In this document: positions 44,474-55,974 of the stretch, piece after piece
How positions within the stretch are numbered: position 1 is the stretch's first letter
How the letters are laid out: each line of letters starts with the position of its first letter
Origin: Selaginella moellendorffii
Taxonomy: Eukaryota; Streptophyta; Lycopodiopsida; Selaginellales; Selaginellaceae
Assembly (NCBI RefSeq): GCF_000143415.4
Contig: NW_003314266.1
Coordinates: forward strand, 1,000,813 to 1,064,812
DNA length: 64,000 nucleotides
Direction: 5' to 3'
The notes under the pieces: generated by a model
The model's input: the letters and a program-made list of their open reading frames with translations, nothing else
What the model was told of the DNA's origin: nothing
Databases searched by the model: none
Position numbers and translations under genes: made by a program

Positions 44474-44959
44474 TCAAATCTTGTCGATCTTGCTCGCGAT
44501 CACCACGGGGTTGGCCTTGGCGATGGCGATCCGGCCCTGGCTCTGGAAATCAAACTCGCAGCCGTGCTCGCTGGGGTATCGATGGGGGAAGCACAGCACC
44601 TTGCCGCAGCGGCACGTCACGCCCATGAGCCCGACCTTCCGCCGGCAGCACGAGCACCTGTCTGGGGCGGCGGGGGGCGGGCAAGATCCTCGCGATCCCT
44701 CGCTCGATCCCTCGCAGCAAGATTGGGGCAAATCCCTGGGCGCCGCCGCCGGCGAAGCTCGGGCCTTTGCCGACCCGGATGGAAGAATTGGCGCCGCGCC
44801 GCTGGAGATCTCCACCGCCATGGCCATCTTGGCGGAATCCCTGTAGCACTTGGAGCACAGATTCATGGTCGTCCCGTTGCCGAAGAAGCCGCAGTTGTTC
44901 GCGCATGGCACGGGCGCCTCCGCCGCGGCGGCCTGCTGGTAATCGTCCTGCTGCGCCAT
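44474..44959 (-). CDS. A20/AN1 zinc-finger stress-associated protein, 161 aa
   Basis: Plant SAP-type protein; family members respond to abiotic stress and several act as ubiquitin ligases or ubiquitin binders. The A20 finger is near residues 18-42 (CANNCGFFGNGTTMNLCSKC). The AN1 finger is near 101-140 (CSCC, CRCG, CFPH then HGCEFD), with all expected Cys and His. The C-terminal IAKANPVVIASKIDKI is the family signature. The ATG at 44959 starts MAQQDDYQQ. The open frame extends much further upstream without similarity, so the upstream part is read as 5' untranslated sequence. No intron lies in the coding part. Confidence 0.95.
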   Translation of the reverse strand: MAQQDDYQQAAAAEAPVPCANNCGFFGNGTTMNLCSKCYRDSAKMAMAVEISSGAAPILPSGSAKARASPAAAPRDLPQSCCEGSSEGSRGSCPPPAAPDRCSCCRRKVGLMGVTCRCGKVLCFPHRYPSEHGCEFDFQSQGRIAIAKANPVVIASKIDKI

Positions 44960-45886
44960 GGAAATCGAGAAATCGAGCGAGACCCAAGTGAGATGCTGCC
45001 CGCCCGCACGCACCCAATTCACAGATCCTCGCGATTCGACGCTCTGTCGCCCTGTCCAGTCGCGAGCCCACTTCTCTCTCACCGGTGAGACGCTCTTCGC
45101 GGAGAAGAAGCGAAGAACCGCTACTCTAACACTAACAATTTTGCCCCAAAAAATGTGAGGTGTGGCGATGGCTTTATACCAATACCAGCATTGGGCGGCG
45201 CACGCGTGGAGGGAAAAAAAAGCGAGCAAGAGAGAGAAGGGGGGCGACGCTAGAGCTCCCCGTCACGCGCCCGTCACGCCCGTCGCTTTCGGAACAGAAC
45301 CTACGTGGCGATGGACGGTGGCGGGGCTGCCGCGTGGCGGCCGGTGACCAATTCAACGGCGAGATTCGCTTGCCGCGGATCTCCGTAATCTCCACTTCGT
45401 TAAGATATCAATCGTCTGGTTGGCAAGAGTGGTGTGTTCTGCAGTGAAACACGTCTTCCACTTTTTTTTTTTTCTTACGCGCGGTTCCAACAAGTTTGAT
45501 CGCCGCTGCTTGACCCTGTCCCTGTTGGAATGCCAATCGAGAACAGTGAGCTGTGAGAGCGTGAGAGAAATCCCATCTTCTCGGGGAGTTTCTCATCCTT
45601 ATCGTTTCGTTTTTAAAGCCGCGCATCGGATCTGATAAGACCAAAAGCAACCGATTTTTAGCTGCTGGAACCGAAACAAACGAGAAGAAAAGAAAAGAAA
45701 AGAAAAGAAAAAAAACTGACACTCAACTGACCTGGGACACGGACTTTGTTTGCCTTGATCACTGCTGCTCTTCGTTTGAAGTTAAAGCTGTGGCTTTTCA
45801 GTCGCCCTCCCTTCCTCCTGTGTTCTACTATCCACCTAAACTAGAAACTAAGAGCCTCCTCCATGTCAAAAACCTTGGCATCGCTT
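44960..45886. promoter_or_regulatory. SAP promoter and leader, then intergenic DNA
   Basis: Minus-strand leader and promoter of the SAP gene are expected here; tataaagcc on the minus strand near 45170 could be a TATA element. An agaaaagaaaagaaaaga run lies near 45685-45715. No coding gene is supported. Confidence 0.45.
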
Positions 45887-48006
45887 TCACTCCGACAGGC
45901 CACCCGAGCTCTGCGAGAGCGGAGACGCGCCGTTTGGTGTTACTGCTCCACCGAAAGCGCTCTGGCTGAACGACTCGTTGCTCGAAGTGCAAACCATTGC
46001 CCCCATTCCCACGGTCACCTCGTCGGTATCCGAGTCCACATCCACCACCGCCATCGTCGCCGGCGGCGAGCTCTTGGTATCGGCTCCGCCGCTCGTCTCC
46101 TCCAGCACCTCGTACCACGAGCTGACATGGCTGTTTAGCGTCCCATTGTTCTCCCTTGCCACGATGATCTTCCTCTTTTTGCTCGCTTCCAATGCCTGGT
46201 CCCTGGAGCTGCTGTTCACCGCCAGCCTGCTCATGGTGTTCTTCAAGTTCAGCTTGCTGGCGGTGGAGTTTTTCGCTGCTGATGCTGCTTTCGTTGACCT
46301 CTTCGCGCTCAAGGATGGCAGAATCGGCGGCGGGGCGCCGGAACCCGTCCGGATGTAGTGCACAACCGGAGAAGCTCTTCCTCCCGAGCTGTTCTTCATG
46401 TTTGGCTTGGGTGTGCTCGGTGAGCTGAGTATTGTTGGCGGGCGGATGTGAACCACATTTTTCGCCTTCATGAAAGATGCCGCGGCGGACGCAGGAGCTA
46501 TCCGTGCTCCAGCCGCAACAGCTGCTGCTTGAACCATTGGATCGGGTCCCAGAAGAGCCCGGTTGGGCATGGAGTTTGTCCGAGCTAGATTACTTGGAGC
46601 TAGATTACTTGGTTTCACTGCTGACGACTGTGACACCGACGGTGGTGGTGAGACCTGTACCGATGAAACGCACGTAACTTGTTGGTTTGTCACCACCGAG
46701 AGCTTTTGAGCGTTGGCAGTCACTGGAGCCGTAGGCTTGGGCTTGGCTGGCGTGGTGCTCGGGCTCGGTAAACTTGTCCGGCAAACAGCTGGAGTTGGAG
46801 ATGTGAGCTTTCTCGGCATCGTAACGCTTGCTTTTTCCGTCCGCACTTGTGTCGATTGTACTGCGAGGAAATCGTTCAATGCACCAGAGAAGAGAACATG
46901 GAAGAAAATAAACGTACATTGCTTTTGTAGACTCGTTGGCGGAGGTACCACGGGATGCACGGGAAGCCCCGGGATTCCGTTCTGCTCACAAAGCTCCGAA
47001 AGAACCTTTGGCTTTTTCAGGCCTTGTTCGCACTGTTGTCCTGGTCCCTGTCTCGCTGGAGCTGCAATAGCTGGTGGAGGAGCAGCAGTCTCGCGTCGCC
47101 TCTTTATCAGCGCCCACCGCTAGCAGATTATCTACATTGTCAGAAGGCATCCAATTTAAAAAGAAGCAAAGAGATTCTACGTACTTGCGCTAGCTGTGTC
47201 GCAGTCCTCTCGTGCTTGGAAACGCTTTTGACAATGGCAGCCCAGTTCCCCTCTCCATACTTTTCCACGCCGGAAACAAGCTCCTCGTCCTCCTGTGCCG
47301 TCCAAGGCTTGCGCTTCGTCCGGTATGAATCCAAGCCCGCAGCTTGAGCGCTCGAAAAGCCAGGATATATGGACGTGAGGCCCAACGCAGTCGAGTCGGC
47401 ATTCGCAAACGCTATGTCTGTGGAGAACCCCATCAAAGCCTGCGAAAAATCACAACCTCAATCAAGGAGATAGCCAAAGAGAGAAAAAAAAAAACTCTTC
47501 GAGAGTTCTTACATTGACATAGCTTGCAGCATCAGCTGATGCTTCCGAAGAGACGCTCGGGAAAGCCTCGACATCGAATTCCAGATCACTGTCATCGTCC
47601 TGGAAAAACCAAGGTGAAAAAAGGAAAAAAAAAAAATTCGACACTCAGGTGAAAAAACCTGGCAATGAGATGAGAGATCGAACCTCCAAAGGGAGCTCTT
47701 CTCCGTCGGGATCGAGCTCCTTGCGATAGGCGAGATGCCGCCACAGTGCCTGGTACTCGCGCGCATTCTTGATCCCGGTATTGGAATCCTTGACGATCTC
47801 GTCCCAGCTCACGCGCCCGCCGGCTTGCTTGGAGACCTCGTACAGCAGCGACAGGATCGTGCTAGAATCATACCTGCGATCGAAGAAGAAGATCCATAAA
47901 CCCTAAACCCCCGGAGAAAGAACCGTGGCCACGAGAACCAAGGCGCAAGATACCTCTTGAGCAGCAGCGTCACATCGCCTTCCGCGATGAAGCCCTTGCG
48001 CTTCAT
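45887..48006 (-). CDS. Myb/SANT-domain nuclear protein, ~586 aa
   Basis: Six exons were inferred: 47954-48006, 47684-47873, 47513-47599, 47185-47439, 46918-47119 and 45887-46860, 1761 nt in frame. The N-terminus (MKRKGFIAEGDVTLLLKRYD, then LLYEVSKQAGG, WDEIVKDS, AREYQALWRHLAYR) is a conserved helical module of a small plant Myb family. An acidic linker DDDSDLEFDVEAFP follows. A single Myb/SANT repeat KRKPWTAQEDEELVSGVEKY then GEGNWAAIVK ends at RWALIKRRR after the next splice. The last exon is Ser/Pro/Thr-rich and disordered. It is likely a nuclear DNA- or chromatin-binding regulator. An in-frame ATG 135 nt upstream (48141) would add 45 basic residues; the downstream start is chosen because family members I recall begin just before KKGFI. 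Confidence 0.82.
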
Positions 48007-48280
48007 CCAAACCGAGCTCTTCCTTTGCCCTGGAAATCGATTCCCCCGAATATGCTTCGTTACAACTTTGCCGCTAGAATATACCCCACTTTTGAAAACC
48101 CGAACGGTCAGCGACGGTCGTCGCCGTTCAATACCGGTCATCCCGTGAACCTCGGAAGAACAGCATTACTTTTATTCACTCGTAGAGAAACATATAATTA
48201 ATCGAGCGGTGGAAGAAGGCTTAGATAGGATGGAAAGATCCAAAAACTTGGGAGTAATCGCAAGCGCCTGCGAATTCTCC

Positions 48281-49354
48281 CTAGCAAGGGGCGAATCCGC
48301 CGCTGCTCGCCTTCCTCTTGATCGGCGCGGCGGCGTAGAGATCGAAGATGTCGCTGAGCGCGCTTCGCAGCAAGCTCCCGGGCACGATCAGATCCACCAG
48401 CCCATGCTCGAAACAGTACTCGGCGGTCTGGAAGTTCTCGGGCAATTTCTTGCGCAGCGTCTGCTGGATCACGCGCCCGCCCGCGAACGCGATGTAGGCC
48501 ATGGGCTCGGCCATGGCGATGTCGCCCAGCATCCCAAAGCTCGCGGTGATCCCACCCGTGGTGGGATTCGTGAGAATCGGGATGTAGAGCAGACCCTTTT
48601 GGATCTGGTGGACGTCCAGCGCCGCCGAGACCTTGGCCATCTGCATGAGGCTGAGCGTGCCCTCTTGCATCCTCGCGCCGCCGCTGGAGCACACGATCAC
48701 GAGCGGGAGCTCCAGGCGAGTGGCGTGCTCCACCAGGCGCGTGATCTTCTCGCCCACCACGCTGCCCATGCTACCGCCCATGAACCGGAAATCCATCACG
48801 CCCAGCGCGATCTTGGTGCCCATGATCTCGCCCAGCCCCGTCTGGACCGCGTCCGTGAGCCCGGATCGCTTGCGGTAGCTCACCAGGCGCGTCGCGTAGT
48901 CCTCGTCGTCGCGGAAGCCCAGCACGTCCTTGGCCACCATGGCCTCGTCCAGCGGCGCCCAGGTGCCCGGATCGAGCAGGAGGTCGATGCGATCGCTGCT
49001 GCCGCGGCGGAGGTGGTAGCCACACTCATGGCAGATCCGATTGGGGATGCCGGTGTCATCGTCGGATCGGGCGTAAAGCATGGCGCCGCAGGCATCGCAA
49101 ACGTCCCAGAGGCCCTTGATCATATTGTTCCTGGCCAGGACGCCGCTGCCGCCCTCGACGATCTTGCTGCCCATCTTGTTGAGGAGCGTGGAGGCCCTGT
49201 CCATGACCCAGCCCAGCGATCCACCGCCGCCACCGCCACTGCCGCTGCCGCCGCTGCCACCGCCACCGCCGCCGCCGCTGGAGCTCATGCTGGTGATGGC
49301 GAGCGCCGGATTGGGGCGTACCTGGAGGAGCATCGTCGTCGCCATCGCCGCCAT
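48281..49354 (-). CDS. accD: Acetyl-CoA carboxylase carboxyltransferase beta subunit, nuclear accD, 357 aa
   Basis: Beta subunit of the plastid heteromeric acetyl-CoA carboxylase, which transfers CO2 from carboxybiotin to acetyl-CoA for fatty-acid synthesis. In most land plants it is encoded in the plastid genome, but here it is an intron-less, GC-rich gene between ordinary nuclear genes. Residues 1-20 ([19 protein letters not shown]) look like the start of a transit peptide; a long Gly/Ser linker (about 24-45) leads into the mature part. The four-cysteine zinc finger is intact (CDAC and CHEC with GYHLRR). The catalytic blocks [55 protein letters not shown] and [14 protein letters not shown] are kept. 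No disruption is seen, so it is probably functional. Confidence 0.95.
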   Translation of the reverse strand: MAAMATTMLLQVRPNPALAITSMSSSGGGGGGGSGGSGSGGGGGGSLGWVMDRASTLLNKMGSKIVEGGSGVLARNNMIKGLWDVCDACGAMLYARSDDDTGIPNRICHECGYHLRRGSSDRIDLLLDPGTWAPLDEAMVAKDVLGFRDDEDYATRLVSYRKRSGLTDAVQTGLGEIMGTKIALGVMDFRFMGGSMGSVVGEKITRLVEHATRLELPLVIVCSSGGARMQEGTLSLMQMAKVSAALDVHQIQKGLLYIPILTNPTTGGITASFGMLGDIAMAEPMAYIAFAGGRVIQQTLRKKLPENFQTAEYCFEHGLVDLIVPGSLLRSALSDIFDLYAAAPIKRKASSGGFAPC

Positions 49355-51900
49355 GGCTCCTCGATCGATCGCTCGAGAACGAGGAAGAGAGAGAGAGAAC
49401 CCTCGGTGCCCCTGACCTCACATTTCCAGTTTAAAAGCCCTTTTAATTTAATGGATGCCGTTAATTCTAGGGCTTCTTTATTAACGCCAATTTTTGTTCG
49501 CTAGATCTTTGCAAGAGTCTTGCAATCTCCATGTAATCCAGGTCCACCACCAGGCTCTTGAATGGGAAGGGCGATTGTTTTTACCTTGCTAATTTAGATA
49601 ATATTTCCCAACCATGTAAAGAGAGCCAACCTGCAGAACATATAGGAACACTAAAAAGAAGTGAGAAACGAAGAACAAAGCTTGAATGAATTCCACTGCA
49701 CACCTCTTGCATCAATCCTTTTCGGAAGTTTGGACTTCACTGCAAAAAGGTTCCAAAGAGAGATTCTTATGTATTTTAAAAATGCTTTCTTTCATTTTTC
49801 TCGTAGAGCATTTCCGCTCTGTACCTGTGGCAAAGGTTATTAGTATACAATGATAGATACAAAACATACCCTAAGATACTAGCAAACAAAGCTTGTCTCT
49901 TGGCTTCCAGCACAACCCTTGCTTGTCACACAACCAATGCTTCTGCAGCAACATGGCATTAGTTCTTTGGCCGACTGTTCTGCTGCTGCTTCTGCATTTG
50001 CCCGCTTCAACCCCTGTGCCGTTGCATTCATCCCCTCCATCTGAGCAGCCTTGCGTTTAGTAGCATTAGCGGCAGCCGCAGCTGCTTTTCGGACTGCTGT
50101 TTAGATATTCTTTGTGCCGGGTTTAAATTTCATTAGAGACATGCAGTTATTCCTCTCCACTTGCCATCATCTTCTTCCAGAATTCAACAAAGTGAAATAC
50201 AAACCTTGTCATCGTGATGCCTCCCGAATTATGTTACTTGATCACGTGGTTGATGAACTTGTTCAGACTGCAAAACTCGATCCTAAATAATAGATGAGAA
50301 GTTCTGCAAGCTCATGGGAGCAGCATTCTCCCAACCTTCTCATGGTCATGCTAATAAGCTGCTCTTGGAAACTTGTGGTAAGCTATAAAGTGTTCCCTTA
50401 GGCCGAGCCTCTAACATGTTATAGACCATGTCTGCTTAACCACAAACTAAACTTTTGATGAGTCTAGATGCATCAATTTGTAGGCTTCATCCTTTGTGAG
50501 CGTGTCTGCATTGTCAGTGCCCAAGACCAAAAAGCAAAGTTGTGCTCCTATGTACCTCCACCACTTCCAGCACCATCCTGCTCTTAAAATCTGCTCCCTT
50601 CCTATGGGCTTCCCATTATGTGGTGTTGATATATTTGTACAATGGCTCCACTGTAGTGTATGTATTCATGTTGAAATACATGATAGCTCTCCCTCTTCAG
50701 TGAGTCAGTGAGTACACATGTTGTCTTGCCCGTGGCTTCCCATCATTCGAAACAAGCCTTGGTTTACTGTTCATGATCTTAAGAAAATCTTTTGCTCTGC
50801 CTCAGACATATCTACATATACCTTTGGTTTCTTAGGGGGTGGCAAATCTGGGTAGTCTGAGAACAATAATGTGCAAATTACACATGATCTTTCAAACTTT
50901 ACTTCGCATCAGAGACTGTGGAGACCCAAACCATTGCACAAGACAAGGCTGGTGTGATAAGTGGTGACAAGCTTGAAAAAACTAAGAAAAATTAGTTTAA
51001 AGCAATTGCCAAACTCACTTCACAGCAATATGAGCATGGGAGTGCTGATCTCATCCTGGACTCCAGCGCCAAATCATCCATGGGGAAGCCGGCTCATATA
51101 ATCATGACAAGATCCTGTTGGGGCTGTCAATGCATTGGTTGATATGCAATAATGTTAATCATGTATATATAAATTACAAACATACTTATAATTATAAACT
51201 TTATTTCATCAATTGGATTAATAAGTAATAATAACATTACTATTAAGTAAACCAAGTATTGCTACATGCAACACATAACAATTTATTTAAACTACCACTA
51301 AAACCTTAACCAAATATTCTTTTGTGTACTAGAATACTCTAAATCAACAACTCTTTATTAACTTGGCTCCCTGTGTTAGCAAATCCTCCCAGCCTCCCTG
51401 TGAGATGATAGAATAAAAAAGAATATATTAGAAAAGGTTTTAGAAAGTTTATAAATTATAAATACAAGATTAATCTAAATGAATAACAACCGTTAGATGG
51501 TAGAATATCCTAGAATATCCAAGCATATTCTATGTATATCCACTACCATTCTACACGTTTGCTTAAGCAAACCAACAAAATTAATAATTTTAATAATATT
51601 TAGATCTGTGTATCTAATATTAGTGGCAATAGTTGCTATTAAATAGAGGTTTGGTTTTATCAAATAATTTATAAAAAATATTATTTTAAAATTTAATAAT
51701 TTAATTTTTATACTATTTATTTTATAATGTATATTTATATTAATTTTTTTATTTTTACTATAAAATCTGTTTGAGTGTAATTACAAGAAATGCCTTTGTG
51801 AGGTCTAAATGTACAGCTACAATATCATATATTAATATTAGCATAGTGGGATTTTGGTAGCCATCGGATTGATTTCAATCTGAACCACTCATTCCTGTAT
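49355..51900. other. AT-rich region with no supported gene
   Basis: The first ~150 bp are the probable accD promoter. A minus-strand open stretch at about 49879-50103 encodes an Ala/Lys-rich segment followed by a Cys-rich end (MPCCCRSIGC), without an ATG context or known family. From about 51140 the sequence is very AT-rich (for example 51590-51770). No repeat termini were recognised. Confidence 0.5.
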
Positions 51901-53030
51901 ATAAGCTATGGTTTTTGGGCTAATTGATATATATATTTCTTGTATTCTCTTTCATATTCTATGCATTCACATTAGTGATTATCCCCCAAGGAGTGCTAAG
52001 ATTTGGGATTTTAGTTTAGATCTAGATTTGCATTGTCTAAATTTCCCATTTTCTTATTACTTTTGGGATTTTAGATCTAGCTTTTATATTGAATAGATTT
52101 CCCTTTTCTTATTGCTTTTCTTAATTTCTTCTCTTTTGCTCTTTCTTTTTCGTTTATCTTTATGGCAAAGTAGTAGTTTCCTCTTCTTTTCACTCTAGAG
52201 CAACAATTGGTGCAATTATTCAATACTATGTGGTTGCAATTGAACAATTAAACTCAATTGATGGCAACATTCACAATGCATGGTATAATTCTTTCTGCTC
52301 TTGCTGCCAATTGTTACATCCGGCTAGAGGTCTTCTATAGGAATCTTAGGGATGATGTGTACCATTAGTTCGATCACTTTATGATAATTGCCACATATCA
52401 TTTTTGAAATGATACTCAACGTTTGCGAAAATTTCCCATGTGTCTCCAAATGATGGCATTATAGTGGTACAATGGTTTGAGTGCAACCACTTATAGAGAT
52501 TAGAGTATTTTCCTAGATATTATCAAATGCACATTTGGATATGTAAATGATTATGATAATGCCTTTCAACAATTGCATTGTATTTATCAAAAACCATTTG
52601 AGTTGGTGATGCAATTTAGCGTTTATTTTCGAAGCCTCTTGCTTTGTGTAAAGCCAAATATGTCAACATGGATCAAGCTAGGAATGTTGTGGCCAGTATT
52701 TCATCAAAATTTGGTAAGACTTGTGCATGCATTTGCTCTAACCACCCTTGGCAATGCTTTTTGTTTGGCACAACATTATAAAATGTTGCCTTTTCCACTT
52801 TTTATTGCATATCTTTCAGCTCTATTTCCTATAGGAGATAGTCCTATTCCAATGGAGGTTGATGCTGCTACTACCCGAGTTCAAGGACTAAGATAAGGAT
52901 GTGGTCATCGCTGTGATGTTCATTGTTGGACATGTGATAAAGTTGGTTAGACTTATCAGCGTTAGTAGCATTTTCCAGATTAGCAATCTCTATTTCCCTA
53001 GATAGAGACCTTGGCATCAACAACATCCTA

Positions 53031-53626
53031 TGTAAGCTCCTGAGTTTGGACTTCCCGGGAGGTCACCCAGCCCAGTACTATTCAAACCCAAGGACGCTTA
53101 ACCCCAAATATCCCAAGACCCTTAACCGATTGGAAAAGGGGGTGCACTCTTGTTTATGGGCCCTTTCCCTCTATATTTGAACCCCTATGGATCGTCTCTC
53201 GAGTCGTTCCCTTTGGTTGCTTACAATCCACCACGCTTCCCTGCAAGTTCACGCCCTCGTGAACGGAAGCTGAGAGCCGCAGCTTTCCCGAGAGCCTCGC
53301 TCTCTTGACACCCTACCCCTCGGGTCGAGCCCAGCGGGAGCAAACTGGACCAGCCAGATGTCAATCAACATGTGGTGCAATTCCCCTAAGCCAACCAACA
53401 GAGTCGGACCCAAGACCTCTCTGATATCAAATGTAAGCTCTTGAGTTTGGACTTCCCGGGAGGTCACCCAGCCCAGTATTATTCAAACCCAAGGACGCTT
53501 AACCCCAAATATCCCAAGACCCTTAACCGATTGGAAAAGGGGGTGCACTCTTGTTCATGGGCCCTTTCCCTCTATATTTGAACCCCAATGGATCGTCTCT
53601 CGAGTCGTTCCCTTTGGTTGCTTACA
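53031..53626 (-). mobile_element. 596-bp TRIM (miniature LTR retrotransposon)
   Basis: Two direct terminal repeats of 195 bp (53031-53225 and 53432-53626) begin TGTAAGC and end GCTTACA and differ at about four positions. They enclose 206 bp. A 5-bp target duplication TCCTA lies immediately before and after. On the minus strand the 5' repeat is followed by TTTGATATCAGAGAGG, close to the plant initiator-methionine tRNA binding site TGGTATCAGAG. A purine-rich GGTGGAT-type stretch precedes the other repeat. No protein is encoded, so it depended on an autonomous partner for movement. Confidence 0.9.
53225..53431 (-). other. Internal domain of the TRIM with primer-binding site
   Basis: Minus-strand TGATATCAGAG lies about 2 nt inside the 5' terminal repeat (near 53418-53430), where a primer-binding site is expected. 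A short open frame across this part is non-coding by context. Confidence 0.7.
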
Positions 53627-54140
53627 TCCTATTGGTGTTATTGTAATGGAAGGTTTGGACATTGAGATGCATTTGAGAAATGAGGAATTGTGCAAATAAC
53701 GAAGGGATTTTACATAACTAAGGTAGTGACCCTTTCATTTTTCTTTTGGGAGATCATCAAGGGGTTCACTCAACATTAGTTCATCTAGTGTTTACTTTTT
53801 AAGCTTGTTTTTATAACAAGAGGTTTCCTATTATTCTTTCTATGGTGGTTAATACAAGCTTGAGTTTATCTTCTATTGTTCAACCTACTGCCACACGTTA
53901 CCATCTATATTTGCATTTTGTAGCAAAGCTAGTTTTTATTCTTTATGGTAATGGTTGTATATACACATGTGCATAGGATGAGGCAAATGTGCATGTAGGT
54001 GATGTTGAGCTTAAGTTGCAATCATTGCAGGTGGTGTTGAGTCAAGCTTTTGACCTCTATCTTTGGTATGGATTTGTTGCAACACAATCATGCCAAGTGT
54101 GATTTTGAGGTTTTTCACCCTTGCCTCAGGGTGCGGACCA

Positions 54141-55194
54141 TACTTGAGCTCACGAGTTGAAGAGTTGAGCTCACGAGTTGAGCTCAATTTTCAATTGTAA
54201 TTTAGTACAAACATTATAAACTTTAAAATTTTAAGGTTATGGAGAACCTAATAATTTCATAATTCTCTATATATTATATAGATAAAAATGTTCTAAAGGA
54301 CACTTCTTGTTCTAATATTTTAAATATTTACTACATGCAATGATAGGGACGTTTGTTAGAACATAAAATAAAATGTTTTCAAGAAGAGTATTCTTGTAAG
54401 TTCTTTAAATTTGTACTTTGTGCTTTTTGGCTAGTAAATGTTAGATTTGTCAGACTTAAAAAACTATTAAATTTGAAATAACATTCTATGTAAAGCCATA
54501 TAACCATTTGTAAAGGAAAAAAATAACCGTTGATGTAAATTTATTGCATATAAAAGAAGGACTTGGTTCTTTCTAGAATGCATTTTTGAGGGGTTTGTTA
54601 TAGCATATTGTCTAAAATTTAGAAATCTTCATTCACACTCTCATTTGAAAAAAGGGAAATACACACAAATGTCTATAGGTTCTAGTGTTGGTAATTTTAA
54701 TTCTCGCAATCTTTCTTCCCAGGGTTTAAGGGTTAAGAGATGCAATAACTATCCCATTGCACAGCATAACCAAACAACACAAGAGAATGAAAGAGAGGAT
54801 AGTGAGGATAATGATCATGAGTTGGAGATAAATGCAATGACAGAGGGTGCAACAAATTGGATGAAAAAGAATGCCCGTTTACTGATTGAATGCAATTCTA
54901 CCACTTTCAAGAAATGCCCCATATATTTTTTAGCATCTAGTGGAAATAATGGCAATGATCAATATGATGGTATATATGCTCTCGCGACACATTGCAACAT
55001 CACACACCCGAAAGATTAACATGAAATCTTTTTTGAGATGGTAAAGATAGAAATGGAGACACACGAGTACTATAGGCAGTATTGCGAAAAGAACACTCGG
55101 AAGCATATAAAATGAAAAAGCACATTTTTATTAATTATATAAAGTATAATAAGTTTTATTGATAGAGAATAAACATCGCTAGTGTTGGAGAAAT
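54141..55194 (+). other. AT-rich region with a fragmentary frame 54645-55019
   Basis: A plus-strand frame of 124 codons (54645-55019) contains an acidic segment (ENEREDSEDNDHELEIN) but has no recognisable family. It ends just before the minus-strand SWIM gene and may be an exon of another degenerate gene. The remainder is AT-rich without features. Confidence 0.35.
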
Positions 55195-55953
55195 CTAGTT
55201 AGCTCCAAAAGTTTTCTGCAACTCAGCAATAGTAAGGCTTGCTTGGTGTATATGAATATTTACTTTAGGATCCTGGTGCAAGATGTTGATGAAGATGTAG
55301 TACATATGCTTGCAAGGAGCATATGCCTTCCTATGTTCCTCGCACTTCGTAAAGTTTGGACATGTGTAAGAAGGAAAGTCGTGAATGGCAATTGTGTACT
55401 CTCCACCTTCTGTTTTGACTATGTACTTCTTTGCAAGCGCAGTGATGTACTTCGTGGAAAGAATCTCACACTCAAGTGTTTGAGCCAAGTTTATTTTACC
55501 TTGCTTCTGCTTGGAGACGGTACTAATAAATTTAACTGCCTTACCTTTTCGTGTTGGCCTCCTATGCATCTCTGTAGGAATAGTCCTAGTTCTGTCATTC
55601 ATATCTCCAACTCTCCTCTCAAGATTGAAACTAGATTTCTCAAGGTTTTCAATCTCTTCCGAGGTGAGCACAACCCCATTAACAACCGGCCATTCTTTAG
55701 GTACTGCATTAGGTTTAGTCACTATAGTGTTTTCAAGCTGCTTCATATGGTTGGCATTGATGTTGCAACAATATAGCCAACACCATCTCGAAAATCTTGC
55801 TTGCTTTCGTTCCCCATAGAAACATGGGGCTGGAACAGAAGCAGATTTGTCACCACGAATCCAGGGCCAACACTTGCCCCTCGAAAGCATCCCCACACAC
55901 CTTACATTTGATTTTGTTGGCACGTGTCGGATTGCCCATTGTTTCGGCTCCAC
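55195..55953 (-). pseudogene. SWIM zinc-finger protein, probably disrupted
   Basis: A 250-codon open frame ends in a SWIM-type finger: YTCPNF and, after a gap, PCKHMYYIF, i.e. the C-x-x-x..C-x-H layout, followed by HQASLTIAELQKTF. SWIM fingers bind DNA or protein and are common in transposase-related and chromatin proteins. A second frame starting with a good ATG at 55939 reads MGNPTRANKIKCKVCGDAFE, a Cys-x-x-Cys finger, then runs into a stop. The two halves therefore need a frame change or an unrecognised intron to join. Whether it is a live gene with an undetected splice or a relic is open; other damage upstream favours a relic. Confidence 0.55.
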
Positions 55954-55974
55954 GCTATGGTAAGCAATTTCAAC

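Larger units (their letters stand above)
52200..54140 (+). pseudogene. Decayed Ty3/gypsy gag-protease, interrupted by a TRIM
   Basis: Plus-strand pieces in order: a capsid-like segment with WYNGLSATTYRD near 52470; an open piece 52573-52896; a broken zinc knuckle (CWTCDKVG) near 52935-52960; and, after the TRIM at 53031-53626, a protease end reading IFGMDLLQHNHAKCDFEVF near 54063-54120. The last peptide matches the typical ILGMD-x-L-x-x-H-x-A-x-x-D end of gypsy proteases. Frameshifts and stops separate the pieces and no reverse transcriptase follows. Confidence 0.65.

Noticed and set aside
44960-45229. 90-residue N-terminal extension of the SAP protein
   Set aside because: SAP proteins begin shortly before the A20 finger; the extension has no similarity and covers the expected promoter and leader.
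48209-49504. 431-codon plus-strand frame
   Set aside because: Antisense shadow of accD; GC-rich codon bias opens the opposite strand and the peptide has no family features.
53249-53467. 72-codon minus-strand frame
   Set aside because: Spans the TRIM core and LTR edge, which are non-coding by structure.
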